Shown piece by piece: positions 55,720-64,000 of a DNA stretch of 64,000 nt; positions within the stretch are counted from its first letter, which is position 1, and each line of letters opens with the position of its first letter. Under the pieces are notes generated by a model. The model did not search any database. It was not told the origin of the DNA and saw nothing but the letters and a program-made list of their open reading frames with translations. This DNA comes from Dastarcus helophoroides. Lineage: Eukaryota > Arthropoda > Insecta > Coleoptera > Bothrideridae. The stretch spans positions 11,555,638 through 11,619,637 of the forward strand of contig CM053333.1 of NCBI GenBank assembly GCA_028583605.1. Reading direction: 5' to 3'. A program made the translations under genes and the position numbers.

Positions 55720-57940
55720 TTTTTTCAATTTCGACATTTTTCGAAAATTTCTATATTTTTGTCTAAATTTTTCGCTTGTTTAATTTGTTTTTTTTTTTTC
55801 CAAATTTTCTTATATTATTTTGAAAACACTATTAAAATTGTCTACTTTCGAACCTTCGACTTCTTTCAACGTCTTTTTAAAAAATTTGCCTTGTGAGATT
55901 TTAAAATTTTTTTTTCCAAATTCCAATTTTTCAAACTTTTTAACTTTTTGTGAAATTGATGTCGAATTTTTTAAATGGTTGAATTTTTCTCAAAATATTG
56001 TTTTTATTTCAAAATTACGACTTTTTTTTTATTAAAATTTCGACTTTTTTAAAAATCTTGGCTCTCTTATAAATGTTTGACTTTTGAAAATTTCAAATTT
56101 AGCATTTTTCTAAATTTTAAACTAAAATTTTCGAAACTATATATTTAAAAAAAACCGAAATTATCAAAAAAATTTTCGACTTTTCCGATAATTCAATTTT
56201 TTTTAGAATATTGATGTTATTCCAAAATTTATATCTTTTGTTCACAAAATTCGACTTTTTGTCAAAATGTTGCCCCTTTTTAAAGACTTTCAACTTTTTC
56301 TCATATTTTCGACTTTTTTCATAATTTCGCCTTTTTTACAAGCTTAGACTTTTTCGAAAATTCGTACTTTTTGAAAGTATAGATTTTTTTTGAAAATTTT
56401 GACCATTTAATGTGTAGATTTTTTTCGAAAATTTAATTTTTCTTTTTGAAAATTATTTTTTTCATCACTTCCATTTTTCGAAAAATCTTCCTTTTTTTAA
56501 TTTACGTCTTTTGTTTACGTTTCGAACAACTTGTCCAAAAATTTGTGGTATTTTTGAAAATTTCAACTTTTGAAAGTTTAAATTTTTTCCTAAAATTAAG
56601 CCTTTTTAAAATCTTGATCTTTTCCTCTTTTTGAGAATGTTTTTTTAAATGTATAATTGTTGAAAGCTAATCTGTTTTAAAAATGTCAGTTTTAAATTTT
56701 CGAGTTTTTTCAAAATTTCCCTTTTTTCAAAAATTGAAATTTTTTGAAAATTGTACCTTTTTGAACTATTTTTTAAATTTCAATTATTTTTTAAATTTCG
56801 ATTTTTTGCAAACTTTCGATTTTTTTGTTGAAAATTTCGCTTTTTTTTAAATTTGCACTTTCGTTTGAGAATTTCGGTTTTTTAAAACGTCACATCTTTT
56901 TAAAATTTTGTAAATGTCAACTTTTTTCCAAAATTGAAACTTTGAGTTTTTAATCGACATTTTAATTTTTTGAAAATTTTGAGTATTTGACTGTTATTTC
57001 AAAATTTTAACCATTCAAAACTTCGCCTTTGTCTAAATATTAATTCCCCAAAATGTCGTCCTTTTTTTAGAAAATTTCGATTTTTCTGACAATTTTGGCT
57101 TTTCTTCAATATTCAGACTTCGACAATTTTGACTTTGCTTAAAATTCGATTTGGTGAAACTCAAAAAATGTATCAAATTTTAACTCTTTTAAAAATTTTG
57201 ATTTTTTTTTCAATTTTTTTTATCCCAAAAAAAATTGAGTTTCCTGGTAATTTTGTCTTTTTTTAATAACGTGACTTTTTAAAAATTTAGATTTTTTAAA
57301 AATTCGATTGAAACTTCTTCAATTTTTTTTAAATCTCAACATTTTTTAAACATTTTGACTCTTTGAAATTTTAGATTATTATTATATTAACTGTTTGAAA
57401 AATTTTGAATTTTACTGAAAATTATCTCAGTTGTTGAAATATAGCCGAATTTTTCGAAGTGTCAAAATTTTGACTTTTTTGAAAATCTCAACTATTTTTT
57501 TGAAAATTTTAACTTTTAGCATTTTTTAAAATTTTAATTGTTTTAGAAAATTTTAATTGCAAAATTTTCAATTTTTCAAAAATTTCTACTTTTTTTGAAA
57601 ATTTCGACTTTTTGAATGCCAAAATTTAAAACAAATAGTTTTAAATTTTGGCCTTTTTTAAAATTTAAACCGATATTTAAAATTTCTTACTTTTTGAAAA
57701 TTTCGACTTCTTTAATTGTCAACTTTTTCAAATTTTCGATTTTTTTTAATTCCTGCTTTTGTGGAGATTGGCTTTCAAATTTTCGAGTCAATATTTTTTT
57801 GAAAATCGTTACTACTTTTTCAATTTTACATGTGTACTTGTTACATAATCAAATCTCTCTTCCTTGGACAAATATCGAACTATAAGGGGTTTTTTGAACT
57901 TTTGATTATTTCTCGAAGTTTTATTTTTTTTTTATATTCT
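55720..57940. repeat. TTCGACTTTTT-type degenerate block
   Basis: Dense TTTTGAAAATTTCGACTTTTT variants, polarity opposite to 49240-53390. It continues at 58603-58830 on the far side of the hAT-type insertion. Phe/Leu-rich frames are artefacts. Confidence 0.65.
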
Positions 57941-57944
57941 ACTT

Positions 57945-58602
57945 CAGGGGTTCCCAACCTCGTGCCCGCGGGCGCCATGGTGCCCGCGGAACGATTGGTA
58001 TGTGCCCGCCACTAGTCGACAGAGACAGAATTTTTTCATAAATATTAATTAAAAATGTGAATTATTTTTATTTATTTGTTAGAGTTTAAATATTTTTGAG
58101 TGCCTAGGTTTATGAAATACGTTCGTATGTTTGCGATATTATATAAAATTGAATCATTTTTCGGTTGGACATATTTATGCGATTCATTGTTTTCAAACAT
58201 GAACTTATAAAATCAAGATATAGATCTCGACTCACCGATGAGCATCTTTATGATTGTTTGCTAACAGGATTATGGTCATACTCTCCCAATTATGAAGCAC
58301 TGGCCAATAATATGCAATGCCAAAGCTCATATTGATATTATATTTTTTATAAAATGTTTTCTTTGTATTTGTTTTTTGTTTTCTTTGTTTTCGTTTTTCC
58401 GTGTGTATGAAATTTGAATAATAATTTATTATTTTGAAATATTTTTGTTTATTATTTATTTACAAATTATGAATATAAGAAAATAAATTATGGAAAAATG
58501 AGAAGTTGTGGAAGGAGTTTGTAGATTAAAAATAGGTGGTGCCCGCCACTTTACCGATATTTTATAATGTGCTCTAGAGTACAAAAAGGTTGGGAACCCC
58601 TA
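57945..58602. mobile_element. hAT-type non-autonomous element, about 658 bp
   Basis: Left CAGGGGTTCCCAACCTCG and right (reverse complement) CTAGGGGTTCCCAACCTTTT. The 8 bases flanking each side are ATTCTACT and AATCTACT, one mismatch apart, which fits hAT. Subterminal GTGCCCGC repeats (57962, 57980, 58002, 58541) and a near-perfect palindrome CCGCGGGCGCCATGG... at 57966 are present. The interior has no transposase. Confidence 0.8.
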
Positions 58603-58832
58603 GAATCTACTTTTTTCCAAAATTACTTCAAAAAAGATTCCAAATTTTCAATTTTTCTGGTAATTTCATTTTTTTTCAAACTATTGATGTTATATTAAAA
58701 TTTGTATTTTTTTGCCCAAAGTTCGACTTTTGTCAAAATTTGGACTCTTTTAAAGACTTTCGATTTTCTTCATATTTCCGATTTTTTCAAATCTGTTACT
58801 TTTTTTCAAAATTTCGATAGCAGCGGACAACT
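58603..58832. repeat. Continuation of the TTCGACTTTTT block
   Basis: Same motif and polarity as 55720-57940, showing that the hAT-type element split one block. Confidence 0.6.
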
Positions 58833-58847
58833 ATATTTATTTTTCAG

Positions 58848-59107
58848 TGGATGAAACTACGGACAGTTGTGGACGATGTATCACAAATTTAATTATTGGA
58901 ATTTTAAATGCAGACAAATTTGGTGCAGGTTATTTAATAAGTGCAAAAGAGCTTGACAAAACCAATAACGCAACAATATGTAGGTTTGTAAACGGGGGAC
59001 TTAAAAATTTTTTTCTTCCAGCTGCTTGTCGATTTGAAAAAGTAGTAGATACTGACCCTTACATGATAAAAGCAGGTCAAAATCAAAAAATGTTTACCCC
59101 AATTTAA
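58848..59107 (+). pseudogene. hAT-like transposase fragment
   Basis: DETTDSCGRCITNLIIGILN, then SAKELDKTNNATICRFVNGG, then a short divergent part and VDTDPYMIKAGQNQKMFTP. This is the pattern of the RNase-H-like transposase domain (DETTD with its catalytic aspartate; T-AAPYM-KAG) of hAT-type proteins often annotated as DUF659 or CGGBP1-like, in which the domain binds metal and cuts the element ends. Some 90 residues remain of a protein usually many times longer. Upstream is TTTATTTTTCAG directly before TGGATGAAAC, a splice-acceptor-like sequence, after which protein-like sequence begins abruptly; this could be the start of a transposase exon. The usual TDAAPYM reads TDPYM, with two residues lost. 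The frame ends at 59107. Confidence 0.75.
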
Positions 59108-59149
59108 GTTAATAAAGTCCTTACGCAACTGTTTGCAATACAGATTATC

Positions 59150-59298
59150 CAAATTAAAAAGATTTTTTCTATATTATATACATATCATGCATATAATCGT
59201 GCATATTTTTGTGAATTATCTGCATATAATGGGGATTTCAGGTGCATATATATGGGCATATTCTGATCATTTCTTGTGCATATGAATCCGAGCCTTGC
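59150..59298 (+). mobile_element. Likely 3' end of the hAT element, with TGCATAT subterminal repeats
   Basis: CATGCATATAATCGTGCATA, TCTGCATATAATGGGG, GGTGCATATATATGGGCATA and TTGTGCATATGAATCCGAGCC: five or more TGCATAT units in 100 bases, then GAGCCTTG. Reverse complement CAAGGCTCGGATTC has the form of a hAT end. It lies just downstream of the transposase fragment in the right orientation. Confidence 0.55.
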
Positions 59299-59810
59299 TA
59301 ATATATAAATTCGATAGTGTTTGTTAGCCTTTCACAGCACAATTACTGGACCGATTTTGACAAAAATTGGTATAAACATTCCTCGCGATGTGGAATATCT
59401 AGTAGGTTACTTTTTATCCCAAACTTATACCTAAAAAGGTTAAAAAAACTTTATAACTGTGTCGCACGATGTAAACAATCATAGAGAAACGTAGTGTCAA
59501 CTCTGTGCTCTTCATTTTGACAGCGGCTTTTCTGTCTTCTTACGTTTCGATAAGACATATTTATCGCAAACAGTTCATGAAATATCAAAATTTGAAAAAG
59601 TTAAAAAGCTTTTTAACTTTAAATAAAATTGTACGCACAAGCAATATCGACTAAATAAATAGCCTAAAATTTCCCCAAAAAAGTAATTTACATTAAGTGA
59701 AAGTTTCATCAAAATCGATTCAGCCGTTTCAGAGAATGCCTCGCACAAAAGAACGGACAGACAAAAATTCTAAAAACACCATTATGGATTTTTATATTAT
59801 GGAAAAAACG
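59299..59810 (+). repeat. Interspersed repeat with CAGCCGTTTCAGAGA and GACAGAC module
   Basis: Starts TTCGATAGTGTTTGTTAGCC and contains CACAATTACTGGACCGATTT near the left, GTTTCATCAAAATCGATTCA, GCCGTTTCAGAGAATGCC and GAACGGACAGACAAAAATTC near the right. This layout is widespread in insect genomes; class uncertain (SINE, MITE or Helitron remnant). Confidence 0.55.
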
Positions 59811-60555
59811 ATATGAGCTTATGAAGAGATGGTTATTTTGAAATCACAGGCACTAATTTTTTAATAGAAAATAACTAAAAAGGTTATTCGCATGAGCTTC
59901 CTAGCAGGACTGTTAAATTGGTTGAATACCCCATGCGAAGACGATTGAAGTAATATCTGATTTAAATCGAATTTTGAACAAGTAAAATAAAAATGCCCAC
60001 TTTCTTGAAGTTAATGCTATTAACAGGTAGTTTTAATACACACTGTGGCTTGTTTGTGCTTTGAAAGGCTCTAACACACTTCCTGTCAGTAGTAGGAAAT
60101 CTTGTTAGCTCTCTCGTAGAGTGAATTATTTAAACCCAACTGTGGTTCAAGTGCTTTTAAGTTAAACGTAGTTCAGTGCTGATGTAAGCGCCTAAAACCA
60201 AACAGACCTCTTACTTTTTCAGCGCATTTTCCGAATATAATACCCCGAATACTCGAACTTTTATCTACAATTCTTCTAGTGCTGACGTTAAAATTTAATT
60301 ATCGTTTCCATTTTATTAAAGCTGCAAAAAAGCAATTTTAGGCGGCGTGCCCTTTCGAGCGGAAACAAACGCTAGAGAGCCGTTGAAAACTGAATCAAAT
60401 TAGGGTTACTTCCAAATTGCAATATATATTTTCATTGAATTTTATTTTAGGGGTCAATTGCTGCGAAATTAATTATAGAGGTCTGGCTAAATGCAAAGAA
60501 TTGTGTGTTCCGATTTAATTGCAGTAACAAAAACTTGAATTTGCTTTTTTTTCTT
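59811..60555. other. Non-repetitive sequence, no gene recognised
   Basis: Balanced composition around 60040-60400; no frame or splice evidence. Confidence 0.35.
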
Positions 60556-60716
60556 TGATGAAACGGGCTGGTCTTTGGTTATCTTCAAAAAAAGAGAGAA
60601 ACAGTTTCTCTCTGAAGATGACAGCTTGGCTGTCGAAACGCGTTAGAGCAACCTTTGTTGTGTTTTTAATCTTTCTTGGTTTCAGGGAACAAGTTCTGTA
60701 TTTCAATTTTTTAATT
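60556..60716. mobile_element. Module containing hammerhead-like motif, copy C
   Basis: CTGGTCTTTGGTTATCTTC at the left, the motif in the middle, then CAACCTTTGTTGTGTTTTTA and GGTTTCAGGGAACAAG on the right, as at 11554-11625. Left arm is shortened relative to the copy at 38923. Confidence 0.65.
60607..60648 (+). ncRNA. Hammerhead-ribozyme-like motif, copy C
   Basis: TCTCT (60607-60611), core CTGAAGA (60612-60618), T, stem II GACAGC/GCTGTC with a TTG loop, core GAAA (60634), ACGCGT (possible two-pair stem III), then TAGAG. Relative to copy A, the third stem II pair changed from T:A to C:G on both sides, a compensatory change. The best-preserved copy. Confidence 0.55.
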
Positions 60717-60760
60717 TGCTTACTTTGTTGCTCTCTATATGCTACACTGTGCAAAAGTAT

Positions 60761-61117
60761 TGTTGCGGACTATCGGTTCGAATTGATTAACACGTGAATT
60801 GAATAATGCCCACTTTATTTTCAAACTAAACTCGGATCACTACAACTGAACAATTAACTCACTTATTGACTTCTAACTGCTAACTCACTACTTAACTACA
60901 CTCACTCTAACTGACTTAACTCAAGGGAAAGGCGACCGCCTTATATAGTTTTGGCTTCCAGGTTCTAAAAAAATCTCGCAGATAAGGTTTATCGTTTGCC
61001 GAAATTTCTGGAACGCTTATCTGCCATTTGTTTCATTGTCGCGGCCGCTTTCCCCTTATGCGATCTTTCTATAAACTTTTCTTACGTACTAAATCCTACA
61101 ATTTACATTTTGTTACA
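60761..61117 (-). mobile_element. Solo LTR, 357 bp, Ty3/Gypsy-like
   Basis: On the minus strand it begins TGTAACAAAATG and ends CCGCAACA. Exact 4-bp duplications GTAT flank it (60757-60760, 61118-61121). A TATA box (ACTATATAAGG, about 60940-60950) and an AATAAA signal (about 60815) lie in the right order for U3-R-U5. GAGTTAAG/GAGTTAG direct repeats fill the middle. Matches the shorter LTR at 33854. No internal genes, so it arose by recombination between two LTRs. Confidence 0.88.
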
Positions 61118-61139
61118 GTATTATGTAGTAGTGATTCCA

Positions 61140-61731
61140 GAATAATTATTTATTTTCAAATTTCGAGTTTCTTTTTAAAATTTCGATTCTTACTCGATAT
61201 TCGAATTTGTAGTTGAAATTTAAAAAACAGATGTCAAAATTTCTAGGAAACACTTATAACTTCTATTTTTGTTTTGATTTTTTTAGAAACACCTACTTTT
61301 TCTAGAAATTTGAACTTTACATTCCAAATTTTAATTTTTCCTTAATATTTTTAAAGTTGACTTTTTCTGCATTCCGAAATTTTTGGATTAAAATCGTTTT
61401 TGTGGTTAGGAATAAACTTTAGCGAAAATGCCCAGAAACTTTAGAAGAAAGTTGAAATTTTACTAAGAAAATATTCAAATGATCTATAATATTTTGAACT
61501 CAAAATAAAAAGATTCGGCAAACTTTCTTTTGCGATAGGATTTATATTAAAAAAAAATTAAAAACTCTACTTAAAAATGTTCAGTGTTTTTCTTTTATTT
61601 CTATTTTTGTTCCATTGGAGTTTAAATTTCAAACTTTTCATTTTTTTTTAATTCAAAAGTCAAATTTTCGATTTAAATTCAAACCTTCAACTTTATTCCT
61701 GAAATTATGAGTAAACAGTGAAAATTTAATA
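61140..61731. repeat. AT-rich degenerate sequence
   Basis: TTTCGA variants; no gene seen. Confidence 0.45.
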
Positions 61732-62306
61732 CAGTTAAACCTCCCTATAACGAAATCCTAAATCCTTCAAAAAAATTCGTCATAGAGAGGTGGCATTGAA
61801 AATACATAAATCATATGTAAAAGTTCATATGCTTGCAAGGATTCCAAATTTGTTAGCGCACTCCTTTTTTTAAACCCTGATTATAACACTATTGATCAAT
61901 TCAACTTTTTTTGCTGAGCGTTAAATCTTTTTTTCTTTGACATCTTCTTGCAGTTTTACTCTTCTTACCTTTCTGGTACAAGAAATCAACTAAAAAAGAA
62001 AATCTTTTTTGCTCTAACATGCCAACAAAGTCATTAGCTTGGGGTAAAAATAAGAATTTTCTCAGAACCGAAGGCAATTAAAAACTAATTAAACCTGGGA
62101 AGGTCATTAGTATGAGGATCATAAAAATTTAGAAATGGAAGCATTTACAAACTGATTAAACGTCCTAAAATCTTGGTTCAAAAATTCCCTGTATTGTATT
62201 CGTTAAATAGAGGTAATTTATATTTAAATTTGCTTAAAATGTTGCGTTCTGTGAAAAGTTCGTTATGTAGAGGTATTCGAAGGTTCGTTATAGGGAAGTT
62301 TGACTC
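61732..62306. mobile_element. Pogo-type family 2, complete copy, 575 bp
   Basis: Left CAGTTAAACCTCCCTATAAC after TA (61730-61731). Right, reverse complement, GAGTCAAACTTCCCTATAAC before TA (62307-62308). Subterminal GTTCGTTATGTAGAGGTATT and CGTTAAATAGAGGTAATTT match the family at 46795. No transposase. Confidence 0.75.
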
Positions 62307-62308
62307 TA

Positions 62309-62770
62309 GTTAAAATTTGGCTAAGGCAAAAAGTTCGCAATAGAAATTACAATTACGCGAGAAAAGACGACATTTTCTAAAAAAAAAGTTTGACATTTTG
62401 AAATGACAATAAACGTTTCCCGAAAAATTCAATTCCATTTTTTAAGTTTTTTAATTTCAACTTTAAATGAATACTGGATAGTATTTTCGTAACTTTCGGG
62501 ACCCTGTTTTGAAAAAAATATTCAGATTATTTTCATTTTTGCCGGCGAAAATTTTGAGAGAATTAAATATTTTGTGTTGGGAACAAATCGAAATTTCAGA
62601 AAAATAATAGAAATTTGAAAAAAAAAAGTTAAATTTCGGAAAAAACTCAACTTGTAACCTAAAAATCAAAACTGATTTGTTTGATTAAAAACGAGTTTTT
62701 GAGAAAAATATTACTTTGGAGAAAACTCAAAATGTTGGAAAAAATGTAACATTTAAAGGAATCTCATTTT
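62309..62770. repeat. AT-rich degenerate sequence
   Basis: Low-complexity AAATTT text, no gene. Confidence 0.4.
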
Positions 62771-62860
62771 TTTGCTGGAACGGACTGGTCCTTGGCTATA
62801 TTCAAAAATTAAAATACAAATCTTTCTTGGTTTCGGGGAACAAGATTTGTATTTCAAGAA
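62771..62860. mobile_element. Remnant of the hammerhead-associated palindrome, core deleted
   Basis: GGACTGGTCCTTGGCTATAT, TTAAAATACAAATCTTTC, then GGTTTCGGGGAACAAGATTT and GTATTTCAAG. Both outer parts are present but the hammerhead-like centre is missing. Confidence 0.65.
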
Positions 62861-63174
62861 TCTTATAGTAAATTTTGAGTTTTTCCAGGAATTCCTATTT
62901 TTCTCGAAGTTTGAGGGATAAGTTTAAAGTTATTAATATTTTTTAAATGTCGATTTTAATGTTAAAGTGTTGACCTTGAAACCCAATTCTTCAAATTTTA
63001 AATTCAGAATTGTAAACATCATTTGAGATTAAAACTTCCAAAAAACGTTGAGGTTTTGAGGGGGATTATTTTCAAGTTTACACAAGTTTCTTAATGGGAG
63101 CACTATCACTTCAGAATGATTTTTCCATTGGTAGGAAAGACACTGAGTTATCGTGTTCTTTTATTTTGATTTTA
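62861..63174. other. AT-rich sequence, nothing assigned
   Basis: No gene, repeat unit or transposon end recognised. Confidence 0.4.
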
Positions 63175-63177
63175 GGT

Positions 63178-63241
63178 TTTTGAAGAAGCCCATTGCGATT
63201 GTGGGCGAGATGTCGGACATTTTAAGTCCTATCTCGGACCA
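63178..63241 (+). other. Candidate small exon or conserved element (weak)
   Basis: TTTTGATTTTAG precedes, and GTATAT follows, a less AT-rich stretch (AAGCCCATTGCGATTGTGGG, GAGATGTCGGACATTTTAAG). Two frames are open across it (VFEEAHCDCGRDVGHFKSYL or FLKKPIAIVGEMSDILSPIS). The donor match is poor and there is no partner exon. It could equally be part of a repeat. Confidence 0.2.
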
Positions 63242-63299
63242 GGTATATTTTATATTGATATTTTAAATTCAACTCAACCCCCTTTTTTGATTTGATTGT

Positions 63300-63735
63300 A
63301 AACATTAATTTATCGTATCAAATATGCCAATAAAAACCCATTTGGAGATCGCAGTTCATAATCACTGATTTTTGTCAAAGTCAAACTTTTAAATTCTTTT
63401 AATTTCCACCTTTTTAACGATTAGCTGTGGAAAAGGTTTGATAGCAGAAATGGATTTATCGCATTAAATATGCTAATAAAAACCTATTTAGAGATCGCAA
63501 TTCATAATCACTGATTTTTGGCAAATCAAAATTTCAAATTTTTGGAACTCTTAATGTCTATCTCTTTAACAATTAGAGGTAAAAACACTTTGGTTGCACT
63601 TTGATTTATCGCATCAAATATACTATTTTAGAGATGACAATTCATAATCACTGAATGTTGGTAAAGTCAACGATTCAAGGTTTTTGGTACTTTAAATCTC
63701 TTAAGTTTTGAACGATTATTAGTAGCATCCTAATA
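63300..63735 (+). repeat. Three-copy tandem repeat, about 147-bp period
   Basis: TTTATCG.AT.AAATAT at 63309, 63455 and 63604, each followed by GAGATCGCA or GAGATGACA, TTCATAATCACTGA and TTTTTGG.AA-type text. Copies are diverged. Confidence 0.8.
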
Positions 63736-64000
63736 GGTTACACCATTTTGGAAATATAAAAATCTAAAATAAAGCATATTGTTCAAAGCTGTCAAAAATT
63801 TTATTTTCTACAAAACAAACGATATATGTATTTTTGAGATATTTTCCATGTCTGGTTAAACTGTTTTGAAAATAGGTTCCCCTTTATTGCGCTATGGGAT
63901 TACTGATGAGTACTAATAATAACAAAACGGTTGGGTTGAAAGTGCGGCCATTTGAAAATTGAATGCCCTAATTATCCTGTCCAACTGATACCTGCAGAAA
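63736..64000. other. Nothing assigned
   Basis: Ordinary AT-rich sequence up to the window edge. Confidence 0.35.

Overview
This is an intron-rich, AT-rich piece of a eukaryotic nuclear genome, most likely an arthropod and probably an insect. The reasons are one spliced exon of an animal potassium-chloride cotransporter and a set of transposon relics typical of insect genomes: mariner, Tc1, hAT, pogo-type inverted-repeat elements, RTE and I/R1-type LINEs, solo LTRs and possibly Penelope-type sequence. There are no operons. The only convincing piece of a host protein gene in place is the cotransporter exon at 22310-22827 on the minus strand. Its flanking sequence, which is probably intron on both sides, holds most of the window.

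Layout. 1-2.8 kb: degenerate AT-rich sequence with a 370-bp foldback element (1038-1407). 2.8-3.5 kb: internally deleted mariner. 3.5-5.6 kb: non-repetitive sequence. 6.4-7.2 kb: 3' end of an RTE LINE with an (AAG)n tail. 7.6-10.6 kb and 11.8-14.4 kb: long blocks of degenerate TCGAAA-type sequence that also repeat at about 1 kb and 0.8 kb, in opposite polarity. 11.3-11.7 kb: nested inverted repeats with a hammerhead-like motif. 14.65-15.35 kb: LINE 3' fragment split by a possible retrocopy. 15.6-17.1 kb: non-repetitive. 17.1-20.5 kb: more TCGACT blocks. 20.65-21.27 kb: a diverged direct repeat. 21.7-22.2 kb: TTAA-flanked element containing a LINE insertion. 22.3-22.8 kb: cotransporter exon. 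24.8-28.7 kb: 5'-truncated I/R1-type LINE with 13-bp target duplications, itself split by a 1026-bp hAT-type element with 8-bp duplications.

28.9-35 kb: tRNA-like sequence, a large pogo-like element, half of a long-inverted-repeat element and a short solo LTR. 35.6-37.1 kb: complete but inactivated Tc1 element. 37.2-39.1 kb: TCGAAA block and a second hammerhead-like motif inside a palindrome. 39.6-41.4 kb: long-terminal-inverted-repeat transposon enclosing the tail of a histone H1 gene. 42-43.4 kb: mostly non-repetitive. 44.5-46.2 kb: complete pogo-like element. 46.8-47.6 kb: cluster of a second pogo-like family. 48.9-53.4 kb: TCGAAA block with three about 680-bp tandem units. 53.4-55.7 kb: small repeats. 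55.7-58.8 kb: TCGACT block interrupted by a hAT-type element. 58.8-59.3 kb: hAT transposase remnant. 60.6-61.1 kb: third hammerhead-like motif and a 357-bp solo LTR. 61.7-62.3 kb: pogo-like element. 63.3-63.7 kb: three-copy tandem repeat.

Most interesting: (1) three copies of a hammerhead-ribozyme-like core inside palindromic repeats, with a compensatory base-pair change between copies; (2) a transposon that has apparently captured the 3' end of a histone H1 gene; (3) the polarised, multi-scale TCGAAA blocks, which seem linked to pogo-type ends. All transposase and reverse-transcriptase reading frames seen are broken. Everything here was read by eye; no database search was run.
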